Source: DATARH01 sp963778385 (GTDB lineage Bacteria; Pseudomonadota; Alphaproteobacteria; ATCC43930; CGMCC-115725). From it: a stretch of 64,000 nt of DNA. Below, piece by piece: positions 55,873-64,000 of this stretch; positions within the stretch are counted from its first letter, which is position 1, and every line of letters begins with the position of its first letter. A program made the translations under genes and the position numbers. Where the stretch lies: contig CAVZUA010000058.1 of assembly GCA_963778385.1 (NCBI GenBank), positions 1 to 64,000 on the forward strand, read 5' to 3'. The notes below the pieces were generated by a model, which worked only from the letters and a program-made list of their open reading frames with translations, had not been told where the DNA came from and searched no databases.

Positions 55873-57396
55873 ATGTCCGCTGAGTGATCGGCGGCCCGTC
55901 CTCGGCATGCACACTGTCGAGGGTTGTGGCGGATGACCGGCACAGAGCCTCAAGCATGGGGGACGGGCCTGATGGACGATATCACTTTTGTCGGATTGGA
56001 CGTGCACAAGGCGACGGTATGTATTGCGGTAGCAGAGGGCAGGCGCGGCGGCGAAGTACGACAGCTCGGGGTTTTCGAGAACCGTCCCGAGATCCTGAGT
56101 AAGGTGGTGTCGCGGCTCAGTAAAGGCGGTCGGCGGCTCAGCTTGTGCTACGAAGCTGGCCCTTGCGGCTACGGACTTCACCGGCTGCTGACCGGTTACG
56201 GGCATGAGTGCGTTGTGGTAGCGCCGTCGCTGATCCCGATGAAGGCGGGCGACCGGGTCAAGACGGATCGCCGCGATGCGCTGATGCTGGCGAAGCTGCA
56301 TCGGGCCGGCGAGCTGACGGCAATCTGGATACCCGATGCCGCTCACGAGGCGATGCGCGATTTGGTGCGGGCACGGGCGACCGCGGTTCGGGTGTTGGTC
56401 AAAGCGCGACAACACCTGCAAGGCTTCCTGCTGCGCCATGAGCGGATTTACCGCGGGGCTCGCGCCTGGACCTTGGCCTATCGACGCTGGCTGTCGACGG
56501 TGCAGTTCGAGCATCCGGCTCAGCAGATCGTGCTGCAGGACTACATTCATGCTGTCCAGGAAGCTGAGACCCGACGCGACCGGCTGACGCAGCAGATCGA
56601 GGAGCTGCTGCCGAACTGGTCGATGGCGCCCGTCGTCGCGGCTCTCCAGTCGATGCGCGGGGTCGCCCTCGTCGTGGCGGTCACCGTCGTGGCGGAAGTC
56701 GGTGACTTTCGCCGCTTCGCTAATCCCCGGCAGCTGATGGCCTATCTCGGCCTGGTGCCGAGCGAGCACTCGTCCGGGCGCTCGGTTCGACGTGGTGGCA
56801 TCACCAAGGCCGGCAACGCCTTGGCGCGGCGCGTGCTCATCGAAGGGGCCTGGACTTACCGCATGTCGGCGCGGGTGAGCCGTAAGCTTCACGACCGCCT
56901 CGAGGGGCTGCCCGCGGCGGTGCGCGACATCGCCTGGAAAGCGCAGCTCCGCTTGTGCGCGCGATATCGGCGCCTGGCTGCGACCGGCAGGCCGAAAGTT
57001 GTGGTTACGACCGCGATCGCCCGCGAGATGGTTGGCTTCATCTGGGCGATTGCCCGCCTCGCGCAGCCGGCTCTGGTCTGATCAGGTGCCGCCCTCCATC
57101 GCAGCCGGAACCAGGTGAGGAGCTGCTGGACATAATGTAACCGATGCGCAGGGCGGGGGGCAGGGCCGCGGTGGGGAACCCTCCCGCGCTGTTATGAGCC
57201 GGTCCCCGGATCGACGCTCGTCCCTAGAGTGAGGCAGCCCCAAGACGAAACCACGGTCATGCGGTACCCAACCCGCGCATGAGAGCTTGTTCAACCGGCG
57301 TCTTCGGGTCCTGTCTCCTGCCCTGCGCATCCTACGGCCTGCCCCATCCGCCGCCGCGGAACAGAAAAGCGCGCCCGACCTCTTGAAAGCGAACAT
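55873..57396 (+). mobile_element. IS1111-type IS110 element, copy B
   Basis: Nearly identical to 26848-28375 but inverted, with the same ends (ATGTCCG at 55873; CGAACAT ending 57396). It interrupts the aspartic protease gene. Just outside the start both copies share GCTGCYTAGACCCR, a likely target signature. Confidence 0.85.
55972..57081 (+). CDS. IS110-family (IS1111-like) transposase, copy B
   Basis: Same 369-residue protein as copy A with a few substitutions (DRLEGLPAAV against DRVEGLPAAV, LVVAVTV against LIVAVTV). The DEDD residues and C-terminal Ser domain are intact. Each copy could act on both elements. Confidence 0.9.
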   Translation: MDDITFVGLDVHKATVCIAVAEGRRGGEVRQLGVFENRPEILSKVVSRLSKGGRRLSLCYEAGPCGYGLHRLLTGYGHECVVVAPSLIPMKAGDRVKTDRRDALMLAKLHRAGELTAIWIPDAAHEAMRDLVRARATAVRVLVKARQHLQGFLLRHERIYRGARAWTLAYRRWLSTVQFEHPAQQIVLQDYIHAVQEAETRRDRLTQQIEELLPNWSMAPVVAALQSMRGVALVVAVTVVAEVGDFRRFANPRQLMAYLGLVPSEHSSGRSVRRGGITKAGNALARRVLIEGAWTYRMSARVSRKLHDRLEGLPAAVRDIAWKAQLRLCARYRRLAATGRPKVVVTTAIAREMVGFIWAIARLAQPALV

Positions 57397-57539
57397 GAGA
57401 TCCTCCGCGGTGCCGCCGCACTGACGGTGTCCGCAACGCCGTCGCCGGCTCGTGACGGTCGCGACCGAGCCGCCCGCATGACGGAACGATAGGCTGAGCG
57501 TCTGCGCTCGGCGAACTGCTGGCGTCGGGGGCTGCCAAG

Positions 57540-57596
57540 CCCGGAGATCCGGCGCAGCTCGGCCGCGATGCCGGCATAGTCGTCAAACGATAGCCA
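57540..57596 (-). pseudogene. Broken duplicate of the small gene at 54.6 kb
   Basis: On the minus strand ATGGCTATCGTTTGACGACT matches the start of the 54790 gene except for inserted bases that create a stop (MAIV, stop), then the shared YAGIAAELRRI coding sequence continues in another frame. About 50 bp is shared. Confidence 0.5.
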
Positions 57597-57665
57597 TCGC
57601 CCGATCTCAGCGGTAGAAATGCGCTAGAAAGCAATGCGCACCCTCCAATAACTCACTGATATTAT

Positions 57666-57712
57666 TGGCGTCCCCAAGGGGATTCGAACCCCTGTTACCG
57701 CCGTGAAAGGGC
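57666..57712 (-). tRNA. 3' half of tRNA-Glu (TTC), attachment site
   Basis: The minus strand reads GCCCTTTCACGGCGGTAACA followed by GGGGTTCGAATCCCCTTGGG and GACGCCA, matching the anticodon arm (TTC), T arm and acceptor 3' strand of tRNA-Glu, with CCA encoded. The 5' half is absent. This is the footprint left when an island with a tyrosine integrase recombines into a tRNA 3' end; the integrase remnant begins 160 bp away. It is an att repeat, not a functional tRNA. Confidence 0.85.
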
Positions 57713-57874
57713 ATATATCTAGGATCAATGACTGTTCGCCAGTGTCCGCCATCGTCTATTATCTAATTTGGAGACTTAACCTATATCTTCCTTTGAGGGA
57801 CCGTTATCGTACATAATCGTTCGCGCCCGTCTCCGGGACACTACCGGGACACTCAGCGAGCGGACATTTACTCG

Positions 57875-59104
57875 ATGGCGCGCAGCACAAGGTTTGCAAA
57901 GCTGGAGACCCGGGCGGTTCGTCTCAGGCTGCCCGTGGCGAAGAAACCCGTCTTTGTCAAAGTCGGGCCGGGCGTTGGGCTTGGCTATCGGCGTAATCAG
58001 ACGGCGGGAACCTGGGTAGTGCGGGTCGCCGATGGCAAGGGCGGCAATTGGACGAAAGCCATCGGAAACGCCGACGATTTCGACGAGGCGAACGGCGGCT
58101 CTCCTCAACTTTTGGCAGGCGCAGGAAAAGGCACGTGCCATCGGCCGCACGGAGCGCGACGGCGATGCGGGCGCAGAAGCCGACGACCGTGGGTCAGGCG
58201 CTCGACGGCTACGAAGCCGATTTGAAGACCCGGGGCGGCGACACCGGTAACGTGTCGCGCGTGCGCCCTCGCCTCCCCGCTGGGCTACGTGACAAGATGG
58301 TCGCGCTGTTAACCTCGCACGATCTCCGCAAATGGCGCGACAGCTTGGCGAAAACGCTGGCTGCGGCGACTGTCAATCGCACCTGTGCTGCTTTCAAGGC
58401 TGCGCTCAATCTCGTCGCCGATCACGAAGAGCGGATCGTAAGTCGGCGTCCATGGGAAACCGGGCTCGCGACAATCCCGGACGCCGAGCAATCCCGTAAC
58501 GTCATCTTACTGGAACCCACGGTGCGCCAGATCATCGCCGCGGCGCCGCGCATAGCGCTCAGTTTGGCCTGCTGGTGGAGGTCGCGGCCATCACCGGCGC
58601 TCGCGTAAGCCAGTTGCCGCAATCGAGTACAGGACCTCCAGGCCGATCGTGCCGATCCACGATTGATGATGCCGACTTCAAACAAGGGTAAGGGCGTGAA
58701 AAAAGTCATGCGCCAGCCCGTGCCGATCCCGGCCGGGGCTTACCGCGCTAGGCTCAAGGGTTGACGGCCGTACGCCTGGCTGGTGCGCCGCTACTGGTGA
58801 AACCGAGCGGCGAGCCTTGGAAAAAGTCTGATCACTCGCGGTTGTTCCGGCACACAGCCAAGGGGGCCCAGCAAAACCCGGCCGAGGTCACGATTTACGC
58901 CTTGCGGCAGGCAGCAATATCGTGCGGCAAATCCTCGCCGGCGTGCCTATCCGGGTGATCGCGGTTAATCACGACACCAGTATTGGCATGCTGGAGCATC
59001 CTACAGCCGATACATCGGAGACCATTCCGACGCGTTGGCTAGGGACAGCGCTGCTCGATACAGGTGTGGCCGTAGACGGCAATGTCGTTCCGCTCCGGGT
59101 GTGA
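57875..59104 (+). pseudogene. Tyrosine integrase of the tRNA-Glu island, several frameshifts
   Basis: Frames joined in order: MARSTRFAKLETRAVRLRLP with KPVFVKVGPGVGLGYRRNQT (N-terminal arm-binding DUF4102-like part), KPTTVGQALDGYEADLKTRG and LTSHDLRKWRDSLAKTLAAA (core-binding SAM-like domain), LLVEVAAITGARVSQL (catalytic Arg), PLLVKPSGEPWKKSDHSRLF, an altered box-II (YALRQAA where YALRH is expected), and NHDTSIGMLE with a displaced catalytic Tyr. At least four indels are needed. The protein would recombine at tRNA-Glu, consistent with the att half-tRNA 160 bp upstream. Confidence 0.8.
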
Positions 59105-59358
59105 AGGACCGGTACCGTCAGGCCACTCGCAACGGCCTGAGTAACGCTGTGCCAGACGGAGCAAGGGGTAGATGTCGGCGGGCCGCAGCAATCGTATTGG
59201 CCTTGACATAGCGGCGAGCGTGCTTTTATGGATGCGCTGGGATTCGTGCCCCATAGGAGCCGCCCCCGCCAAATACAAGACCAGGAAGCTGGCCCGGCGG
59301 AAGTGCTCAGTAAAGGCTGCCTGAGTTCCATGTCTGACACCCTCTTGCGGGGGCAGCC

Positions 59359-59585
59359 ATGGGCGCGCGCAGCTCTAAGCGGAAGCCAACAAAGCCAAAG
59401 CAAAGGCCGATTACGGTCACGATCCCGACTGCCCGCGAAATCTCGGGGACTCTGGTAATTCCACAATTTGGAAACTAATCAGCGAGGGGCGGCTCGACAC
59501 GGTGAGCGTCGGGCGTCGCCGCCTGGTTCTTTATCATTCCCTCGAAAAGCTGCTGTCGCCAAAGGCGAATGGAGCGGTCCGATGA
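59359..59585 (+). pseudogene. Excisionase-like HTH protein, one frameshift
   Basis: From ATG 59359 the frame gives MGARSSKRKPTKPKQRPITV and TIPTAREISG, then a shift near 59447 continues GNSTIWKLISEGRLDTVSVG and RRRLVLYHSLEKLLSP. This is the MerR-like winged HTH of island excisionases (T-x-x-E-I-S-G-x-G-x-x-T-I). It lies just after the integrase and its stop overlaps the next ATG (ATGA), as in intact islands. Confidence 0.65.
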
Positions 59586-59767
59586 CCGCCAGCGCTGGCC
59601 CAACGCCGAGGCGAGCAGACCTTACCCATGTCGAGCCTCCTATACTGTCGAACGGCGGAGAGGCGCTGCCAGGCCTGCCGACAGCAATGCCGCCGGGCGC
59701 GCTGACAGTTTTGCCAACCGAACCGGTGGAAGCAGGTAAAGGCGGCGAAGGCGGTGATTTCAGATAA
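59582..59767 (+). CDS. Small Pro/Gly-rich hypothetical protein
   Basis: A 61-codon frame (MTASAGPTPRRADLTHVEPP) starts in an ATGA overlap with the excisionase-like stop and ends 12 nt into the primase gene. Composition is unstructured. Only the coupling to its neighbours supports it as a gene. Function unknown. Confidence 0.35.
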   Translation: MTASAGPTPRRADLTHVEPPILSNGGEALPGLPTAMPPGALTVLPTEPVEAGKGGEGGDFR

Positions 59768-62271
59768 CGAATGCTGAATTCATCGCTGCGGTTTTTCCGC
59801 ACCTACCCGAAGGCGCTTTTGCGGCGGTATGCTCGAAGCGCGGCAACCCCGATCTGGGGGGATGGCCTTGCCGCCGCGCCGATCAAGTTGCCGCCAGTCT
59901 TGCTGCCGAGAATAACAATTATCTCGGCGGTGCGAGCTTCTATCCTGGTGATGACGGTTCGTTCAAGGCGCGCAAAGCCCAGTTTGCTGCCTGCCACTTC
60001 TTGATGCTCGACGACCTGGGCACTAAGGTTCCGCTGGATCGTGTGGACGGCTTCGAGTTGTCCTGGCTGATCGAGACGAGCCCCGGAAACTATCAAGGCG
60101 GGATCATCCTCGCTGAGCCGCTCACCGACGGCGCAGCGGCGGTGCGCTTGCTCAATGCGGTCATCGACTCGGGGCTGTGCGATGCGGGAGCGACAGGGCC
60201 ATTGAGCCGCTGGGCAAGGCTGCCGGTGGCGATCAACGGCAAACCAAAATATGCCGACCAAGCCGGCACGCCGTTTCAGTGTCGCCTGATCGAATGGCGA
60301 CCTGACAACCGCTACACGCCGCACGAGATCGTGGATCGGCTGCAATTGGAACTCGCGCCAGCCGGGAGGCCGAAGAAAACGGCGAAACCCTCCGCGCCGT
60401 CTGACAACGCCCTCGTACGGCATTGGCAATGACGGCGACGACGTTCTGATTCCCAAGGCGGCGGAAAACCCGGTCGTCGCGGCGCTCAAAGCGAGGGGGC
60501 TTTACAAAACCCCGCTGGGTTCCGGCAGGCACGACATAACCTGTCCATGGGTGCAGGAGCATACTGACGCACTGGACACTGGCGCCGCCTATTTTGAGCC
60601 CGACGAGTTCTATCCCTGTGGGTGGCTTTTGCTGCCAACACTCCCACCGCGACAAGTACCACATCCGGGCGTTGCTCGAATTCCTCGGTGTGCGCAAAGC
60701 CGAAGCACGGCACAAGCCGCTAATCCGCGTGGTGGCCGGTGACCTGCACCGCGTGGTCGACGCGGCAGAAAAGGAGCTGGCGGCCCGTGGGCGGCATTAT
60801 CAGGCAGGCCGTTTGATCGTGTCTGTCTCAACCGATCCGACCAGCGGTGATCCCTCAATTGTGCCGACCAGCGCACCGGCGCTGACGCGAGAGCTTTCAG
60901 TCGCGGCCACATGGGAGAAGTACGACGGGCGAGCGGGAGAATGGGTGCGCTGTGATCCGCCGCCGCGGCACATAGCCATTCTTTACGATGCGCAGAGCTT
61001 TCGCTACCTGCCCCCGCTGGCCGGTGTGACGCGGCAACCGTACTTTCGGGAGTCGGACGGAGAACTCATCACTCAGGCCGGTTATGACAAGACGGAACAG
61101 CGTTTCGGCGTGTTCGATGCGCGGCAGTTCGTAATCCCGGACCCGACCCCCGCCGCGGCACGGGCGGCATTGACTTTGCTGGAAGGGTTGCTCTCCGAGT
61201 TTCATTTCGTGGCCGCCACCGATAAGGCGGCTGCGCTTGCGGCGATCTTCACCGCCGTGGTGCGCCCGACGCTGCCACATGCGCCGGCATTTCACGTCCG
61301 CGCGCCGGTATTCGGAAGCGGCAAGACCTATCTTTGCGAACTGATCGGTGCCTTCGCCGGGCCCGGCGGGAATGCCAAGGTGAGCTATCCGATGACCTCG
61401 GAGGAGGCCACCAAGGTCATTCTGTCCCTGCTGTTGACCGGCCCCGCATGTGTCGAGTTCGACGACATGGACACCGACTGGATCCCGCACGGCATCATTA
61501 AAAGGATGCTCACGGCGGAGACGATAACAGACCGGATTCTGGGCGTGAGCAAGGTGGCGACAGTTAGCACGCGCACCCTGTTTCTGGGGTCAGGGAATAA
61601 CGTCGGCCCGATACGCGATCTGCTGCGCCGTGTGCTGACGATCCATATCGATCCGCGCTGTACGACCCCGGCGACGATCACGTACAAAGGCTCCCCGGTT
61701 GAAGAGGTACGCCAGCGCCGCGGCGTTTATGTGGCGGCGGTGCTGACGATTATACAGGCATGGCGCAGGGCCGGTTCGCCTCGCGCTGAGGTAGACAGCA
61801 TCGCCACCTACAGTGGCGCATGGTCGGACTATTGCCGGTATCCGCTGATGTGGCTCGGGCATCCCGACCCAGCCACGGCGCTGCTGGAACAGGTTCGCCA
61901 CGATCCAGATGGCGATGCGCTCGGTGGGTTGATGACCGAGTGGCATGCCGTATTCGGTTCGACCCCGACGACCGTGCGCAAGGCGGTTGAGACGGCGTTT
62001 ACACCAGCCCAATCTGCTCGACGCGATCCGCGAATTTCCGGTGGAGGAACGCGGCGAGATCAATCGATCGAAGGTGGGCTGGCTGCTGAAGAAGAACGCC
62101 AATCGGATCGTCGGGGGCTTCGAGTTTCGGCGAGCGGAGGCGGACGGGCGCACCGCATGGCGCGTGGTGGCGGTCAAATCACCGCCTTTAACGCCTTCGC
62201 CGCCTTACCCCAGGTCGGTTGCAAAAACTGTCACGCCGGCGGAGGAACCATTGGTCGAGGTGGAAATATGA
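59754..62271 (+). pseudogene. Island primase-helicase (RepB-type primase plus ATPase), four or more frameshifts
   Basis: The start is a GTG (VISDNE) overlapping the small gene. Segments in order: EFIAAVFPHLPEGAFAAVCS, HFLMLDDLGTKVPLDRVDGF, LIETSPGNYQGGIILAEPL and RWARLPVAINGKPKY (RepB-like primase); GLYKTPLGSGRHDITCPW and GGFCCQHSHRDKYHIRALLE (zinc-binding linker); then HVRAPVFGSGKTYLCELIGA (Walker A), CVEFDDMDTDWIPHGIIKR (Walker B) and SKVATVSTRTLFLGSGNNVG (sensor-1-like), with the C-terminal NLLDAIREFPVEERGEINRS and VGWLLKKNANRIVGGFEFRR winged helix. Frame changes fall near 59770, 60425, 60620 and 62015. It would have replicated the excised island. Confidence 0.75.
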
Positions 62272-62787
62272 GCCCCACCGAGGTCATCGAACGGGCCGCT
62301 GAGGGTGGCGTGCTGATCGCGCTCTCGCCCTCGGGCAGGATCTCCGCGAAGGGCGTTCAGTCGGCAATTGACCGCTGGCTTCCCGCAATTCGGCAAAACA
62401 AGGCTGCGATCATCAGGCTGCTGCGACCGGGCGGCGATGGTCGGTCGGCCAAGATGGCAGGCCTTTTTCGACGAGCGGGCCGGGATCGCCGAGGTCGATG
62501 GCGGTTTGTCTCGTGACCGGCCGAGGGCCGCGCACTCGAATGTTGTTTGGCCGAGTGGCTCATTCGCAATCCGGCTTATTCGTCGCCGGATGGCTGTTTC
62601 GGCTGTGGTGGCGGCGAGCACCCATATCGTCCCTTGCTGCCTTTGGAATCGGGGGCACGGGCCAAGTTTGGCTGCATTCCCAGTGCCGGGCCGTCTGGTA
62701 TGGCGGGCGGAGGACCGAGGCTATGCCGCATTAGCGGCGATGGGGATTGCTGCGCCCGCCAACTTCCCAGAAGATTTCGGGAGTTAG
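62268..62787 (+). pseudogene. TubC-docking-like protein with CxxC zinc motif, frameshifted
   Basis: The ATG overlaps the primase stop (ATGA). Residues 1-55 (MSPTEVIERAAEGGVLIALS, WLPAIRQNKAAIIRLL) resemble the TubC N-terminal docking-related domain. After shifts other frames continue RWQAFFDERAGIAEVDGGLS, EWLIRNPAYSSPDGCFGCGG and AALAAMGIAAPANFPEDFG. This combination occurs, by recollection, next to primases in alphaproteobacterial islands. The intact role is unknown. Confidence 0.55.
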
Positions 62788-62805
62788 GGATTGGGAGATC
62801 CCGCC

Positions 62806-64000
62806 ATGACGACGGTTTCGATCCGCCAGCCAATCACTTCATCAACAGAAGATGGCACGAGCTGGCATGACTTTTTACCTATCCACCCTGCTGCTGAAAT
62901 CTTTCCGCTGTGTCAGCCGAAGCGCTGGAGGAACTCGCCGCTGACATCAAAGCGCACGACATGACGAACCCTGTCGTCGTCATGAAGGAAGCAAACGGGT
63001 CGCTGTCGCTCCTCGACGGGCGCAATCGGCTCGATACAGCGGAGCAAGGCGGGGTCCAGGTGATCGACGACGCAGGCCGTCTCCTGGTGCCCTTTGAGCT
63101 GTTCGATCCTGAGGAACGGGGGATCGACCCGTTCGCCTTTGTCATCTCGGCAACCTTTGCCGCCGGCACCTCAGCCAGAGCCAGCGCGCAATGGTTGCCG
63201 CCAAGCTCCTGACGCTGCGCCGCGGCGACAACCAGCATACCGCAATTGCGGGAACCTCGCAGAGGCGAAGGCCGTCCTGTTCAACGTCAGTTCCGACAGC
63301 ATCGCGCGCGCCAGCGTTGTCCGCGAGCACGGCCTGCCCGAGCTGATCGAGGCGACCGAGCAAGGGCAGATCGCCGTCTCGGTTGCCGCCAAGATCGCGC
63401 AGCTTCCGCCGATCGGCAGCGTGAGGCGACGGCGACCCGGACCGCGCAAGGCACATGATCGAGCGCGCCGCTCGCGAGCGCGCGAAGTGGCGCTGGCGGC
63501 AAAGACCGCCGAGGTGTCTCAACTGCTCGGTCGTCAGCTCTACGGCGTCATCCTCGCCGATCCGCCCTGGCAATTCGAACCATGGTCGCCCGAGACAGGC
63601 ATGGATCTAGCCGCCGACAACCACTACCGACGATGACGCTGGAGACCATCTCCAAGCTGGAACTGCCGGCGGCACCGGATACGCCCTCTCCTCTGGGCAA
63701 CTGCGCCGATGCTGGAACAAGCGATGGAGCTGATCAAGCGCTGGGGCTTACCTACAAGTCCTACTTCGTGTGGCTTAAGCCAAACCCTGGGACCGGCTAC
63801 TGGACACGCAACCAAGCCGAGCTGTTGCTGGTCGCGACAAAAGGAGACATCCCGGCACCAGAAATGGGTGATCAGCGTCCCCGAGCGATGACACTGAACG
63901 CGGCCGACACAGCGAAAAGCCGGACGCCTTTGCCGAAATGATCGATCGGATGTCCCCGCACAAGCCGAGGCTCGAAATGTTCGCCCGCCGCCGTCGCGCG
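62806..64000 (+). pseudogene. ParB-like domain fused to MT-A70 adenine methyltransferase, several frameshifts, runs off right edge
   Basis: The ATG at 62806 gives MTTVSIRQPITSSTEDGTSW and FLPIHPAAEIFPL. A missing base near 62910 moves to SAEALEELAADIKAHDMTNP and NGSLSLLDGRNRLDTAEQGG, a ParB/Sulfiredoxin fold with the GRNR motif; further frames give SQRAMVAAKLLTLRRGDNQH and FNVSSDSIARASVVREHGLP (KorB-like HTH). Next comes VILADPPWQFEPWSPETGMD, the DPPW motif of MT-A70 N6-adenine methyltransferases, then YKSYFVWLKPNPGTGYWTRN and ELLLVATKGDIPAPEM. At least four shifts. Intact versions modify island DNA or regulate segregation. Confidence 0.75.

Noticed and set aside
55864..56892. 342-codon minus-strand frame opposite IS1111-type copy B (and its counterpart opposite copy A)
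   Set aside because: Antisense of a clear IS110 transposase.

Overview
The window is high-GC DNA (roughly 60-65 % by eye) with alphaproteobacterial traits: Tat-exported periplasmic enzymes, a Ros/MucR-type zinc-finger remnant, a tRNA-Glu-targeted island and the IS families common in Hyphomicrobiales and Rhodospirillales. No ribosomal or housekeeping marker is present, so placement below class is a guess. It is an accessory region dense in insertion sequences and broken genes. At least nine genes carry frameshifts, while reading frames of 700 to 2757 codons are intact, so most of the damage is probably real decay rather than sequencing error.

Layout. 0.4-5.6 kb: small enzymes (secreted LamG-like protein, Tat-exported DUF882/MepK-like murein peptidase, peroxiredoxin, and a hydroxyisobutyrate-dehydrogenase-like plus amidohydrolase pair). 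5.8-9.9 kb: an IS110 remnant, a full IS110, a low-GC 3D-domain gene cut at both ends, and DDE insertion sequence copy A. 10-25.4 kb: two family-5 solute-binding proteins, a TAXI binding protein and a frameshifted Sel1 protein in one operon; remnants of DUF4236, MucR, TonB-receptor, SnoaL-like and IS3 genes; an OmpA lipoprotein; DoxX; and a sensor kinase disrupted by a 14-bp duplication, a nonsense codon and a receiver deletion. 25.4-28.8 kb: DDE insertion sequence copy B, IS1111-type IS110 copy A and an IS630 remnant. Copies A and B of the DDE element are direct repeats bracketing 15.5 kb.

28.9-49.5 kb is a cell-surface and signalling block. It holds a 2757-codon autotransporter with DNA-level repeats; a partner-switching set (RsbW-like kinase, CHASE2-SpoIIE phosphatase, STAS domain fused to a metallo-beta-lactamase) interleaved with a periplasmic FecR protein and an OmpA lipoprotein; an IS1380; and a two-gene operon for a Slam-like outer-membrane protein and a large FecR / TbpB-barrel-like exported protein. 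The working idea is that FecR, OmpA and CHASE2 report envelope state to a cytoplasmic STAS/anti-sigma switch.

49.5-54.3 kb is a decaying HupE/UreJ-like, DUF4331 and TPR cluster. A second, inverted IS1111-type copy (55.9-57.4 kb) truncates an aspartic protease gene; with copy A it makes a 1.5-kb inverted repeat around about 27.5 kb. At 57.67 kb the 3' half of a tRNA-Glu marks an attachment site, followed to the right edge by a decayed island: tyrosine integrase, excisionase-like HTH, primase-helicase, a TubC-docking-like protein and a ParB / MT-A70 methyltransferase fusion. Most of these are frameshifted.
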